Counted from the stretch's first letter, positions 1 through 9,786 are shown. The stretch: DNA of 53,499 bases from Candidatus Bathyarchaeota archaeon (GCA_005881615.1 VBBR01000036.1:4847-58345); one strand, 5' to 3'. Translations and numbers: made by a program. The notes: generated from the letters alone by a model not told the origin.

Positions 1-70
1 TGGTGTTAGGCGGGTTACTCTATTGCAGAGGCGGTTGTGGACTGCGGACCCTCATCGTCGGTATCAAGGG

Positions 71-1075
71 CTAGATGAAGAAGACGAAGGTCACGAAGCA
101 TATCATCATGAGCAGTATTGCATGCTTCAGCCCGTCTTTGAGGTAGCCTGTCGCCATCTTTCCACCGACTAGTCCTGCGAAGAGAGCTTCGATCATTGCC
201 ATGTACAGGAATACCGTTGTTATCTTGTCTAAGGGGAGACTGATGAAGTTGAACCCTACCCCCCCAATGCCTCCCCCGCCACCACCGAAGTTCGTGTTGG
301 CCAGTTGTTTGAAGAAGCTCGAGATGAGTAGGTAGACGGTGACAAGGAAGACTGCGAAACTGATGTACATGACTCCGATGAAAGGTCTTAGAGTGGCACG
401 CCTCTTTCTCTCCAAGTACTGGATCTCTTGCACGTGCTTGGCGACGGATTCCATGCTCTCCTGGATGTCTCCTCCGGACTTGTTGGCCTCTGCGATAAGC
501 ATCGAACTTCGCCGAGAGAGAGTTGTACCGGTCGCATCAGCAAAGTATTGCAGGGCCCTTTCTAACGGGACCCTGAAGCTGATCTTTGCAATTAGCTTCT
601 TGAGTTCCTTCGTCAAGGGACCGTAATCACGTTCCGAGGAGATTTCGATAGACCTGGTCAGGGTCATGCCACTTCTACCTGCGTCAGCAATGTCTCGGAT
701 GAGGTGTGGAATGTTGTTATCGATAGAGTCTCGTCGCTTGGACTCTGCAAGATAGACTAGGGCCGGAGGTATGAGCGCGACGATTCCTCCCAGTAGGAGG
801 AAACGGTCGATGCTGAACTTGCCAACTAAGCCAGCAATCGGAACGCTTGGCGTAGGCCCGAAGAGAGCGATCTCAACTATTCCCCAGAAGAAGATTCCAG
901 CGAAGATTATTCCGCTGAAGACCCAAACTAGTTTACGGGTGATCTTGCTAAAGATCCCCCCCAGTCCGCCTCCGCCGCCCGAATCGTCTTTGATTTTTTT
1001 AACTTTCTTGGCGGGGACTGCGGCGTCTGAGCCCTGTGGGGCCGGTGCCGGTGCTGGTTCGTTTGGTTGTGACAT
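71..1075 (-). CDS. FlaJ/TadC-type (T2SF family) membrane protein
   Basis: 334 aa; multiple hydrophobic segments, T2SF-like core (DIADAGRSGMTLTRSIEISS...RALQYFADATGTTLSRRSSMLIAEANKSGGDIQESMESV); downstream of a FlaI-like ATPase. Confidence 0.8.
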   Translation of the reverse strand: MSQPNEPAPAPAPQGSDAAVPAKKVKKIKDDSGGGGGLGGIFSKITRKLVWVFSGIIFAGIFFWGIVEIALFGPTPSVPIAGLVGKFSIDRFLLLGGIVALIPPALVYLAESKRRDSIDNNIPHLIRDIADAGRSGMTLTRSIEISSERDYGPLTKELKKLIAKISFRVPLERALQYFADATGTTLSRRSSMLIAEANKSGGDIQESMESVAKHVQEIQYLERKRRATLRPFIGVMYISFAVFLVTVYLLISSFFKQLANTNFGGGGGGIGGVGFNFISLPLDKITTVFLYMAMIEALFAGLVGGKMATGYLKDGLKHAILLMMICFVTFVFFI

Positions 1076-1087
1076 TTTCTTGTTTCC

Positions 1088-2596
1088 CTAACCTTTCGGC
1101 TGCATAGTATCCAGGATGAAGAGGAACATTACGCCGCATATTGGTATGAGGATGAAGGCTAAGAGGTACATGAAAGAGAACACATCTATCCCTCCCAGAT
1201 TACCTCCTATAGAGGCCATGATCGAGAGCATGACGACGAGCATTAGGGGGAAGGCGATGAGCATGAGCACGTATGTCTCAGCAATGATTCCCAGGGTATC
1301 GAGGAATGCTTGGACTGAGAGAGCTCGTTTCTGGAACAAGTGGTCTGTTATTCCTTGGAAGAACTTCTTCATGTCACCACCGGTCCTGATGACCCCTGCG
1401 AAGCCTCGCAGAAGGTCTTGGTAATTTGCTGAGGGTGAGCGCTCTACCTCAGCGTTCATAGCGTTGATGACATCGTAGCCGAGAAGGTCGATTCTTCCGA
1501 TCACATTCGCAATCTCGTCGGAGAGCATGAACTTAGGATCCTTCTCAGAAGTGGATCTCAGTATCCGCTCGGGCGTGACCCCCGCGGATGCGAGAACTGT
1601 CATGTAGCTTGCAGTGAACGGCAGGAAATTGTCTAACCGTTGCCTCCGGGACCCGACTTTCATGGATGGGAGTATGTAGAAGAATCCAAGAATTGCGGCG
1701 CCAGTCACTACCGCGAGCCCAATCGAGAGTAGAACGCTCAGGAGAACGGATGTTATCGAGAATGTGAGACCGAATGCGCTTCCGAGGCCTAGATTGAGGA
1801 TGAGGAACCATACGAAGAAGGATAATCCTCCTCCCACCAAGGCGAAGAAGACCATGCTGCTAACATAGGCCTTGTACCCAATCTTCATTCCAGCTAGAGA
1901 GAGAACCTGTTTGAGACCGCTAAAGATCGGTAGTAGTCTGCCTATTTTTCTGCCAAGTAGACCGTAGGTGAAGTAGGAGAAGCCTTGCTTCTCTTCTGGG
2001 GGAAGCGCAATTCCTCCCTTCTTGCCCTTTTCACCCTGTTCCATGAAGCGACGCATTCTAGTTCGATAGTCTCCCATGTGGAGTACGGCTTTCTCGTAGA
2101 CGAAACTGCTGTAGATCGCACCTAGGGGTGAGAGGAGGACGATTTCGATAATTACCCACGGTGGGGTAGTTGCGGTTAACGGGAAGAACATGCTGGAGAC
2201 GATTGAGATTGGAATTGATAATGGGATGCTGATCAACCACTTGTGCTTCTTCAGCACGGGGATGTTGAAGTTGTACAGTATGGCGAAGAAGGACCCGGCT
2301 ATCAGCAGATAGGTGATTGGGACGAGCTGCTGAACGGCACCGGTGTTAGGGTCCGTGTACCAGGTGCATCCGCAGATCGCGCCCATTCCTCTGAAAAGCA
2401 GCGTGACGAACGAGAGTACGACTGTTGCTCCGGCCCATGACTTGCTTGTCTCGAAGAGATTCTTCTTTGCCGTGTAGAGGCCTAGGGACACTAAGCCGAT
2501 GAATCCAAGTAGTACCACGAGAATATCGTTAGAGTTCGTGGTCAGGATCTGGCCTAGCGGTCCCAGGAATGGGAGGATGGGATCAATTAGACTCAT
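1088..2596 (-). CDS. FlaJ/TadC-type pilus assembly membrane protein
   Basis: 502 aa, many TM helices, T2SF-like motif (LDNFLPFTASYMTVLASAGVTPERILRS); abuts the ATPase gene. Confidence 0.82.
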   Translation of the reverse strand: MSLIDPILPFLGPLGQILTTNSNDILVVLLGFIGLVSLGLYTAKKNLFETSKSWAGATVVLSFVTLLFRGMGAICGCTWYTDPNTGAVQQLVPITYLLIAGSFFAILYNFNIPVLKKHKWLISIPLSIPISIVSSMFFPLTATTPPWVIIEIVLLSPLGAIYSSFVYEKAVLHMGDYRTRMRRFMEQGEKGKKGGIALPPEEKQGFSYFTYGLLGRKIGRLLPIFSGLKQVLSLAGMKIGYKAYVSSMVFFALVGGGLSFFVWFLILNLGLGSAFGLTFSITSVLLSVLLSIGLAVVTGAAILGFFYILPSMKVGSRRQRLDNFLPFTASYMTVLASAGVTPERILRSTSEKDPKFMLSDEIANVIGRIDLLGYDVINAMNAEVERSPSANYQDLLRGFAGVIRTGGDMKKFFQGITDHLFQKRALSVQAFLDTLGIIAETYVLMLIAFPLMLVVMLSIMASIGGNLGGIDVFSFMYLLAFILIPICGVMFLFILDTMQPKG

Positions 2597-4200
2597 TATG
2601 GGGTGGCTCCTGAAGGTGATTGGACCATCTTCTCGCGCTTGACCCGATCCAAGAGCTGTTGCGGATTGACGTAGTAGGTGCGTATGACTTCAACGACATC
2701 TTTGAAATCGCGGATGTTGTTCCGGACCATCCATTCGAGGACGAGGCGTCTGTTGTTGAGCTCCTCCATCACTTCCTCATGCTTGTAACCGTGACGTTTC
2801 ATGATGTTCTCAAGAACATAGCTTCGTCCATAGAACACGTACGTGTCCGTTTTTGGATTCCACTTGAAGACATCGTTGGTTAACACATCTTTCGTGGTGG
2901 GATCCAGTCCGACGACCTCTGCAATGTTGACCATGCGTCGGACGCTCTTGTCGCCCACCTGGACTCTGGTCTGGACCCCGATGACATCGATAGTCGGGAT
3001 TAGGGGTCGGGGTATGTTCATGGGTTCGCTTTCGAGACGATGGATTGCGGCTTCGGCTGAATCGGCGTGTAGCGTTGCGAGGCCTCCGTGACCAGTGGCA
3101 ATTGCTTGCATCAGGGTGTAGGCTTCATTGCCTCTGACCTCTCCGACGATGATGTACTCAGGGCGCTGCCTCATAGCGTTCTTGAGCAAGTCGAAGAGTG
3201 TGATCTCGGAGACTTCGCCTGTTACGCCGAATCCTGTTCTGACGACGGATGATAGCCAGTTTTCGTGGGGTAATTGGATTTCAGATGTATCCTCGATTGA
3301 GACGATCTTTGCGTTGGGCTTGATGAACATTGCAAGAGTGTTGATGCAGGTTGTCTTTCCTGAGGCTGTACCGCCCACGACGATGACCGAGGCTTGTTTC
3401 TCGATGATGTACCAGTACCATGCCGCCATCTCCGCAGACATTGTATTGTAGATTATCAGGTCCGAGCAGGTGAGAGGTCTCTCTCTGAACTTTCGTATCG
3501 TGAAGGTTGATCCGCGTCTGGTGACCTCTTTCTCGTAGGTCATCTGGACTCGGCTACCGTCTGGTAGCGTGGCGTCCAGGACCGGTTGGGCAATGGATAT
3601 GGCCCGGCCGGTCATGTAGCTGAGTTTGAGGATGAACTTGTCAAGCTCTTCCGAAGTGTTGAAGATAACGTTGGTCGGTATCGATTCATGTTTTCGATGC
3701 CATATGTAAATGGGTATTCCCATGCCGTTGCAGGAAATATCCTCGATCCAGGGATCCCGCATCAACGGGTCTATCTTGTCGAAGTGCACAAAGTCCCGGA
3801 TAATGTAGTACATCAAACGGTCTAGAGCGTCAGGCGTGATCTTGATCTTGTAGTTCTTGATGATCTTCTCGACAAGTTTCCTAATGTAAGCTGCAGCGTT
3901 CTCGTTGCCGCCTAGCCTCTTAACGTCAACGTCCAGTTCTTCGACGAGGAGCTCGCCGATCTCCCTGAGCTTCTTCTTCTCATCATCGCTCAGCTGCACC
4001 TCCACTATCTGGTACTTGATCGCGCCATCTTCTTTAACGATCCGGACCTTTGCATAGGGCGCGTTTACATCGTATTGTTCCAGAACGGGTGTGTCTGATG
4101 CTTTCTTCATCAGATCTATGGTCATCTTTTCGTATTCCATCAGCATGCCGACAATGTTGTCTATCTTGTCGGTTTTCTCGGGCTTTGCGGTTTTTGACAT
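2596..4200 (-). CDS. Type II/IV secretion system ATPase (FlaI/GspE/VirB11 family)
   Basis: Walker A GGTASGKTT, IVSIEDTSEIQLPHENW, RPEYIIVGEVRGNEAYTLMQAIATGHGGLATLHAD. Confidence 0.93.
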   Translation of the reverse strand: MSKTAKPEKTDKIDNIVGMLMEYEKMTIDLMKKASDTPVLEQYDVNAPYAKVRIVKEDGAIKYQIVEVQLSDDEKKKLREIGELLVEELDVDVKRLGGNENAAAYIRKLVEKIIKNYKIKITPDALDRLMYYIIRDFVHFDKIDPLMRDPWIEDISCNGMGIPIYIWHRKHESIPTNVIFNTSEELDKFILKLSYMTGRAISIAQPVLDATLPDGSRVQMTYEKEVTRRGSTFTIRKFRERPLTCSDLIIYNTMSAEMAAWYWYIIEKQASVIVVGGTASGKTTCINTLAMFIKPNAKIVSIEDTSEIQLPHENWLSSVVRTGFGVTGEVSEITLFDLLKNAMRQRPEYIIVGEVRGNEAYTLMQAIATGHGGLATLHADSAEAAIHRLESEPMNIPRPLIPTIDVIGVQTRVQVGDKSVRRMVNIAEVVGLDPTTKDVLTNDVFKWNPKTDTYVFYGRSYVLENIMKRHGYKHEEVMEELNNRRLVLEWMVRNNIRDFKDVVEVIRTYYVNPQQLLDRVKREKMVQSPSGATP

Positions 4201-4205
4201 GATTA

Positions 4206-4994
4206 TCAGATCACTCTGCCGAATGTCTCGGCCATGACTCCTCTGTCTGTGATTGAGAACGGCAGGAGCATTGGGCGCAGCTGTGCTCTCCTCATCTTGT
4301 AAAACCGAAGCTTTCCCTCTAAGTGCTCAGACTCAAGCTCGAATTCAACAACGACATCAGACATGTGCGATAAAGTCGCGACAACATGTGGATCGTGGAT
4401 GTCCGACAAGATGGGCATGAAGACGAGGCCGTTTCGCTGATGAATCTGGCTGCCTAGAATCTCCAAGAGCTCACGTACAGATGCGGCGTCATGATTGACC
4501 AGCAGGTCCGAGAGTGAATCTATCATTACTATGTCTCCTTCATCCAGTTGTGACAGTATCTCCCTCCGGAGTGTCACAAAGAGGTCGGAGCCAAGACTTC
4601 TCGAACCGGGACTCATTGCCCCGGGCCCGAGCAAACCCGCGCCCATTGATCCTGGCCCGTGACCCCCTTGTTGGAGGGACTGCACTCTTGGACTGTATGC
4701 GTCAATAAAGGTCCACTGTCTCCCTTGTTCCATTTCGCTGGTATCCCATTCGTAGACCATCATTTCTTCTCTGATGTATGCGGGGTCTCTGACGATTGTG
4801 AAATAGAAAATTCGATGCCCCTCTGTGCCCAAGAGATAAGCGATCTGCTGGCAGAAGAGACGAACAGGACCTTCCTGGTTGCTGATCAGGAGTACAGTGC
4901 TACCGGCCGGTATTCCACCGCCCAGTTTCTCGTCTAGGCCACCCATTCCTACCCGGATTCGGCGGATTCTCTCCGGGGGTCTAGCTCTAATCAA
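4206..4994 (-). CDS. KaiC/FlaH-like RecA-fold protein with degenerate Walker A
   Basis: GMGGLDEKLGGGIPAGSTVLLISNQEGPVRLFCQQ: KaiC-like start but no GK[ST]; Walker B-like GDIVMIDSLSDLL. Confidence 0.7.
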   Translation of the reverse strand: MIRARPPERIRRIRVGMGGLDEKLGGGIPAGSTVLLISNQEGPVRLFCQQIAYLLGTEGHRIFYFTIVRDPAYIREEMMVYEWDTSEMEQGRQWTFIDAYSPRVQSLQQGGHGPGSMGAGLLGPGAMSPGSRSLGSDLFVTLRREILSQLDEGDIVMIDSLSDLLVNHDAASVRELLEILGSQIHQRNGLVFMPILSDIHDPHVVATLSHMSDVVVEFELESEHLEGKLRFYKMRRAQLRPMLLPFSITDRGVMAETFGRVI

Positions 4995-6024
4995 CCTGTT
5001 TCGCCTTGAAGATTGCGCGCCTCAATCGCTTGGTGACCTCAGGCTCTGACTTGATCTCGATCCCGTTTTCGTTGATGATGAAGGGATGTTGATATTGAGA
5101 GTGAGAGGTGCCGCGCATTTTGGGAATCTCGATTTTTCGAGAGCGCACCTTCATGGAGAACGAGTCCTCCTCGAGCGAGTTTCCTTCGAGAGCGTTCTGT
5201 TCAAGTGTCGTTTCGCCGCTAACACTCTCTTCGAGGTTGTGGTGAAGCCTGATCATTCCGTCGACCACGTATTCCTCGACAGACTTGCGTCCTTGGTTGG
5301 TCGTCTCAGCTTGTCCGCTGACGAGCAATGTGGTGCAGCCGAAAGATTTGAGAATCATGGTAAGTCGCTGTATGAGACTTCTGAGATCCACTTGGGTAAG
5401 TTCCAGACTCATCGCGTCTAGTGAATCTATCACCACTCTGCGAGCGTTTACGGTTTGTATGGCGTTCTGGATCTCGTATAGTAATGATTCCAGGGTGAAA
5501 GGTCGCGGTACGACATACCGTTCACCGCTGCTAAGCCCGAGCCGGCTGGAAATCGCGTCTAAGACTATTATGTTGCCGTTGTCCTCGTATGTCTGTATGT
5601 TCCAGCCGAAGCTGTTGTACATGTTTTCTCGGAGCTGCTGAGGAGTTTCTTCTAGCACGACGTAGATCCCGTTTTCGTTGTACTTTGATATCCCGTTGTA
5701 GAGAAACTGTGTTGAGAAGATTGTCTTGCCTGCACCTGCAGGACCGCCTAAGAGGTAGACCCTGTCGCGGATGAGCCCGCCGCCAACGATCTGGTCGAAA
5801 CCGGGAATTCCTGACGGTATTCTCTGGAGCTGTTGGAGTTGAGGGCGCGCTGGTTGCTGTTCTTGTGGTGGGGGAGTTGGAGCGTATCCTGAGTTGTCGT
5901 ATCCCTGGTTCTCATAGGAACCGGACTCGTAACCAGTGTAGCCTTGTGAGGGGTCGTATTGCGAGGGGTCCTGGTATGAGTAAGGGTCGTTGTTTGCTGG
6001 CTGTCCCTGGTCATCATAACTCAT
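4987..6024 (-). CDS. KaiC/FlaH-like ATPase with Q/Y/G/P-rich N-terminal low-complexity region
   Basis: IPGFDQIVGGGLIRDRVYLLGGPAGAGKTIFSTQFLYNGI; N-terminus MSYDDQGQPANNDPYSYQDPSQYDPSQGYTGYESGSYENQGYDNSGY. Confidence 0.85.
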   Translation of the reverse strand: MSYDDQGQPANNDPYSYQDPSQYDPSQGYTGYESGSYENQGYDNSGYAPTPPPQEQQPARPQLQQLQRIPSGIPGFDQIVGGGLIRDRVYLLGGPAGAGKTIFSTQFLYNGISKYNENGIYVVLEETPQQLRENMYNSFGWNIQTYEDNGNIIVLDAISSRLGLSSGERYVVPRPFTLESLLYEIQNAIQTVNARRVVIDSLDAMSLELTQVDLRSLIQRLTMILKSFGCTTLLVSGQAETTNQGRKSVEEYVVDGMIRLHHNLEESVSGETTLEQNALEGNSLEEDSFSMKVRSRKIEIPKMRGTSHSQYQHPFIINENGIEIKSEPEVTKRLRRAIFKAKQVD

Positions 6025-6043
6025 TAGCCATCCCAGGTCTCAC

Positions 6044-7162
6044 TCAACATGTGCCCGGATAACCAGCAGTGCTCTTGAAGTCCATGAATGGGATTGTCTC
6101 TCCTTGAGGCTGGTTCTGGTAGATGTAGTAGAATCCGATGAAGGTTAGCCAATTGTCCTGAGTGTTTCCCAAGTTAATGCCACCCGTCCCGCTTTGGCTT
6201 GTGCCGCCAAAATAGACTGGTGTCTTGGCGGCTGCTCCGTTCGCAGGGGCCGGAGGCAGATAGTATGGGTTGCCGACAGGAACGGGATTCTGGTTGTATG
6301 GGGTGATAGAAGCCGGATTGATGCTTGTTGGCGAGACTATCCAGGTTCGGACGAATTGTCCGAAACCGTTGGCGCTGTACGGCTGCATCTCCATCATAGT
6401 GCTGGCTTCCAATGTTACTCCACTGTTGGTTGCTGTGTTCGCGACCTCCACCCAATACACCATAGTGGTTGAAGTGGGAACACAGAAGGCTGATTGGGAT
6501 TGAGTTTGGGAGCCTTGGGTGAAGTTGAAGGACTTGAAGTCGAAATAGATTGACAGGGGTCCGATGTTGGTGACGAATTGTCCCCCTGGATTGTTACTAT
6601 TTACATTCACTGGCCAAGGGTAGAAGAAGCTGAACAAGCGACCTCTTGTGGTGCTTAGTATAACCTTGTATCCGCTTCCGTCGTTCAACGTCAATCCGTT
6701 GACATGGATGAGTTGGTAGATCACGCCTGCCGCTACATTTCCGTTTGTAAAGTAACAGAGGCCATTGCCTGCGCAGTTTTGGGTGCCCGATCCCGTATCA
6801 ACTATGCATGAGCCTTGGCTGTTGGGATCGCTGCTGGTACAGTGGGTACCCCCAGTCGGAGAAATATTAGTAATGTAGATTCTTGCGATGCTGACTGTGG
6901 TGCCGCCTAGATTGTTGACTGGGATGTTGAAGCTTGTGCTGGTGAAGTTCTGCGCCCCGGGATTTGTAGGGACTAGGTTTTCAGAAATGGCGAGTTGATC
7001 GTTCTGGTTCATCGAGCGAAGTGTCGTATTGTAGTTGTCGTATTGGATGAAGCCCCACAGCATCAGGTTAAATCCCATAAGTATGAGAATGACGAAGAAT
7101 AGTCCCCCGAATACGGTGCTCATGCCCTTCTTTGCACGGACGAATCGTCTGTAGATCGTCAT
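6044..7162 (-). CDS. Archaellin/type IV pilin-like protein
   Basis: N-terminus RAKKGMSTVFGGLFFVILILMGFNLMLWGF resembles a class III signal peptide (KKG|MSTV + hydrophobic helix). Confidence 0.65.
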   Translation of the reverse strand: MTIYRRFVRAKKGMSTVFGGLFFVILILMGFNLMLWGFIQYDNYNTTLRSMNQNDQLAISENLVPTNPGAQNFTSTSFNIPVNNLGGTTVSIARIYITNISPTGGTHCTSSDPNSQGSCIVDTGSGTQNCAGNGLCYFTNGNVAAGVIYQLIHVNGLTLNDGSGYKVILSTTRGRLFSFFYPWPVNVNSNNPGGQFVTNIGPLSIYFDFKSFNFTQGSQTQSQSAFCVPTSTTMVYWVEVANTATNSGVTLEASTMMEMQPYSANGFGQFVRTWIVSPTSINPASITPYNQNPVPVGNPYYLPPAPANGAAAKTPVYFGGTSQSGTGGINLGNTQDNWLTFIGFYYIYQNQPQGETIPFMDFKSTAGYPGTC

Positions 7163-7166
7163 GTGT

Positions 7167-7637
7167 CTATGACACCCAAGTTGTCGCTACGACGGTACCT
7201 CTAGATGTCGCAACGGTTACTTTCTGAATGTCTCCATGTGCCGGAGCTGAACCTGTAATAGTATTCACCATCGAGAAGCCATAGACTTGTGTGACGTTGA
7301 TGACCCGAGAGACGCCGGTCTGTGACCCGTTAAGATATAGGCTGACGACAGTGAATGGTATTGTTCCTACATTGCGAACGTATATGTTGATGAGGCTCGA
7401 TCCGAAGTAGACGTTTTCTACTGATACTCTTTCCTGGTTGGCTATGCTGCGGCTGGAGAACCAGTACCCTGCGCCTCCCTGGTAGGCTCCGAAGCTGGAA
7501 ATCGCCCACACGAAAAGGAGAGAACTTAGACTAACAACTATGACAAGCATGGTCAGATTGGCCATGATCGTACTGATGCCCCGCCTTGACCTGCGGTTCT
7601 TCTCAATACGATTCTTCGCCCATTTTGCTAGATTCAT
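7167..7637 (-). CDS. Type IV pilin-like protein
   Basis: NRRSRRGISTIMANLTMLVIVVSLSSLLFVWA: class III signal peptide (RRG|IST). Confidence 0.75.
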   Translation of the reverse strand: MNLAKWAKNRIEKNRRSRRGISTIMANLTMLVIVVSLSSLLFVWAISSFGAYQGGAGYWFSSRSIANQERVSVENVYFGSSLINIYVRNVGTIPFTVVSLYLNGSQTGVSRVINVTQVYGFSMVNTITGSAPAHGDIQKVTVATSRGTVVATTWVS

Positions 7638-8392
7638 TCTTTCTTCTCTCCAGTGCTACCTATCGATACGTGTTCGACCGAGACTTGGAAGTTCAAGCCT
7701 GACATCTCAAAGGGTTCTAGAGATAAAGCCCCACTGTTTCTTTCGCCCTTGCACATTGGTACCAGGCTAGAGTTCGAGTCCGAAGGAATTCCAATCCCTG
7801 CTGGATGGACATTCTAGTCCAACTTATGACATCGACGAATGCAATTGTGTGATCGAGGATCTGTCGATTCAACTTTTGTTTGCGATCGTCGATTAGCGGA
7901 AGAACTGGTTTAATTGAACCCAATTGTCGCGGAATGTTCAACTCTGAGAACTGGTAGAATCTCAGATTCTTGTCGAGTGCGTCAATTGTCAAGGAGAACA
8001 CTTCCCATATTTCTCAAACATCTATTATCAAATGTTGTAGGTTTGTGATGCCTAAGTGCGCAGCCTTCATCGGAATGATCTCCTAAGTGATACGTTCCCG
8101 GAAGGTGAGTAGGTATTCTGCACCGGTAGTATGGCTCTCCAAGGATGACAGCCCCTCTGCACAAGTAGCAACGCTCAAAGAAACGACGACACAGCCATAC
8201 GGTCAACATTGGCCGTCATTCTCACGGAATCGTCTTTTTCCGGGAGCTTACGGTTGCTTTCGGCTCTCGACATGGCCCACTTAGTCGTGGCCATTTTCCA
8301 AGCCTTCCGAAGCTTCTGGTTTTACCGATATGGATCGGTTTTCAAAAAACGGGGAAGTTCAAACCGGGCATCAAGACCCACCAAGCGTAGGC

Positions 8393-8893
8393 TCACCTTG
8401 TTACCGAGAAAGTGAACTGGTTGTTTCGCGTGGTAATCATCAGTATTGTGTACGAGTAGCCAGACGTGAATGTGTAAGCTGAGCCTGACAAGGTGCAGCC
8501 GCTGCAACTGCTTCCTATAGGGAAGTTAATCGCAACGCTCTTGTTGGGGGCTATCGTTGGTCCCGCGCCGGTGGCGTAACTGTATTGATACGAGTTGCCG
8601 TTCGAGTCTTTCACATAGTACGTTTGGATTGTTGCGTTCGCCGTTCCTAGGTTATTGATGTACGCTGTCATATTAGTGCCGTTTGAGAATGCTCCAGAAT
8701 TCGTAACGTAGTTCAAGTTCTCTTGGCCCGTAGTGGGATGTACTAGTAAGGTGCCGAGTAGTCCTGTCGACCAGGCGTAGACCATGACGGATGCAACGAC
8801 GACGATGACGACCATGAGTAGTGCTGCAAGAATCGTGTCAATGCCTTTCTTGTTGTTGAGACATTTACGAATTGATTTCATTTCTTGGCTCAC
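8393..8893 (-). CDS. Archaeal type IV pilin-like protein (paralog A)
   Basis: NNKKGIDTILAALLMVVIVVVASVMVYAWSTGLLGTLLVHPTTGQENL; tandem paralog of 8898-9398. Confidence 0.8.
   Translation of the reverse strand: MSQEMKSIRKCLNNKKGIDTILAALLMVVIVVVASVMVYAWSTGLLGTLLVHPTTGQENLNYVTNSGAFSNGTNMTAYINNLGTANATIQTYYVKDSNGNSYQYSYATGAGPTIAPNKSVAINFPIGSSCSGCTLSGSAYTFTSGYSYTILMITTRNNQFTFSVTR
8736..8821. repeat. 86-bp tract identical to 9253-9338 (paralogous pilin N-terminal helix)
   Basis: Direct sequence comparison: ggatgtactagtaaggtgccgagtagtcctgtcgaccaggcgtagaccatgacggatgcaacgacgacgatgacgaccatgagtag at both sites. Confidence 0.95.
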
Positions 8894-8897
8894 CTGT

Positions 8898-9398
8898 TTA
8901 CCGGGTCACCGAGAACGAGAATTGGGTGTTCCGTGAAGTCACCATGGTGATAGTGTAAGAGTAGCCTGAGGTGAATGTGAAGGCGTTTCCGGTCAGAGTG
9001 CAGGAAGATCCACAGCTCGTGTTGATGAGGACGATGATTCCCCTCACTTGGTTCGGAGCGATCACTGGAGGTGCATTGGGTGCTGCCCACGATATCCGTG
9101 AATACTGGTTTCCGCTGGAGTCTTTGACAAAGTAGCTGGTGAGAGTAACGTTTACTGTGCCGAGTTCTCGAATGTTCATTGTAACGTTCTGGCTGTTGAA
9201 GAAAGTGCAAGGGCTACATGCCTCAAGGGCCAAATTCTCTTGGCCTGTGGTAGGATGTACTAGTAAGGTGCCGAGTAGTCCTGTCGACCAGGCGTAGACC
9301 ATGACGGATGCAACGACGACGATGACGACCATGAGTAGAGATGCGAGTATAGTGTTGATGCCTTTCTTGTTCCCTGTTATTTTTTCCAATTTTTTCAC
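8898..9398 (-). CDS. Archaeal type IV pilin-like protein (paralog B)
   Basis: GNKKGINTILASLLMVVIVVVASVMVYAWSTGLLGTLLVHPTTGQENL; shares N- and C-termini with paralog A. Confidence 0.8.
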   Translation of the reverse strand: MKKLEKITGNKKGINTILASLLMVVIVVVASVMVYAWSTGLLGTLLVHPTTGQENLALEACSPCTFFNSQNVTMNIRELGTVNVTLTSYFVKDSSGNQYSRISWAAPNAPPVIAPNQVRGIIVLINTSCGSSCTLTGNAFTFTSGYSYTITMVTSRNTQFSFSVTR

Positions 9399-9531
9399 TC
9401 CTTGTAGTTTCCCTGTGGGCTCGTCCCAACCCTTTTCCCAGATTGAACCGAAGCCGGGGCTACGCGAGAAGGCGCGCTTGATTGGCTCGCTGGTACCGTG
9501 GTTCTGTAATGGAGGTTTCTAGGGGCGTTGT

Positions 9532-9786
9532 TCATGCGTGATCTCTTCCTGCTATACTGAGCCTGGTGTCTGTGTGGTCTACCCAGAAGACCCAGGACTT
9601 TGTCGTCTTCTGACCGCTGATGACGCCCTCCACTACGAGCTCGAGGAGCAGTGCCTTGGTGCTTTCCCAGTTTTTGAGCCCTGACTTGATCCGGACGTTT
9701 TCCACGTCCATTGGTATTGGTGCGCCAGAGAGAACGTGCAGTATTCGGTCGCGTAAGGTATCCTTCGATCTGTTCAATCGACTCAT
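9532..9786 (-). CDS. Small winged-helix-like protein
   Basis: MSRLNRSKDTLRDRILHVLSGAPIPMDVENVRIKSGLKNWESTKALLLELVVEGVISGQ; internal ATG preferred over the 9921 start. Confidence 0.55.
   Translation of the reverse strand: MSRLNRSKDTLRDRILHVLSGAPIPMDVENVRIKSGLKNWESTKALLLELVVEGVISGQKTTKSWVFWVDHTDTRLSIAGRDHA

Noticed and set aside
339-1091. Plus-strand ORFs opposite the T2SF gene
   Set aside because: Antisense to a strong coding region; low-complexity, K/R/P/S-rich translations typical of shadow ORFs.
4514-5774. Several plus-strand ORFs opposite the KaiC-like genes
   Set aside because: Mirror frames of well-supported minus-strand genes; no recognisable motifs.
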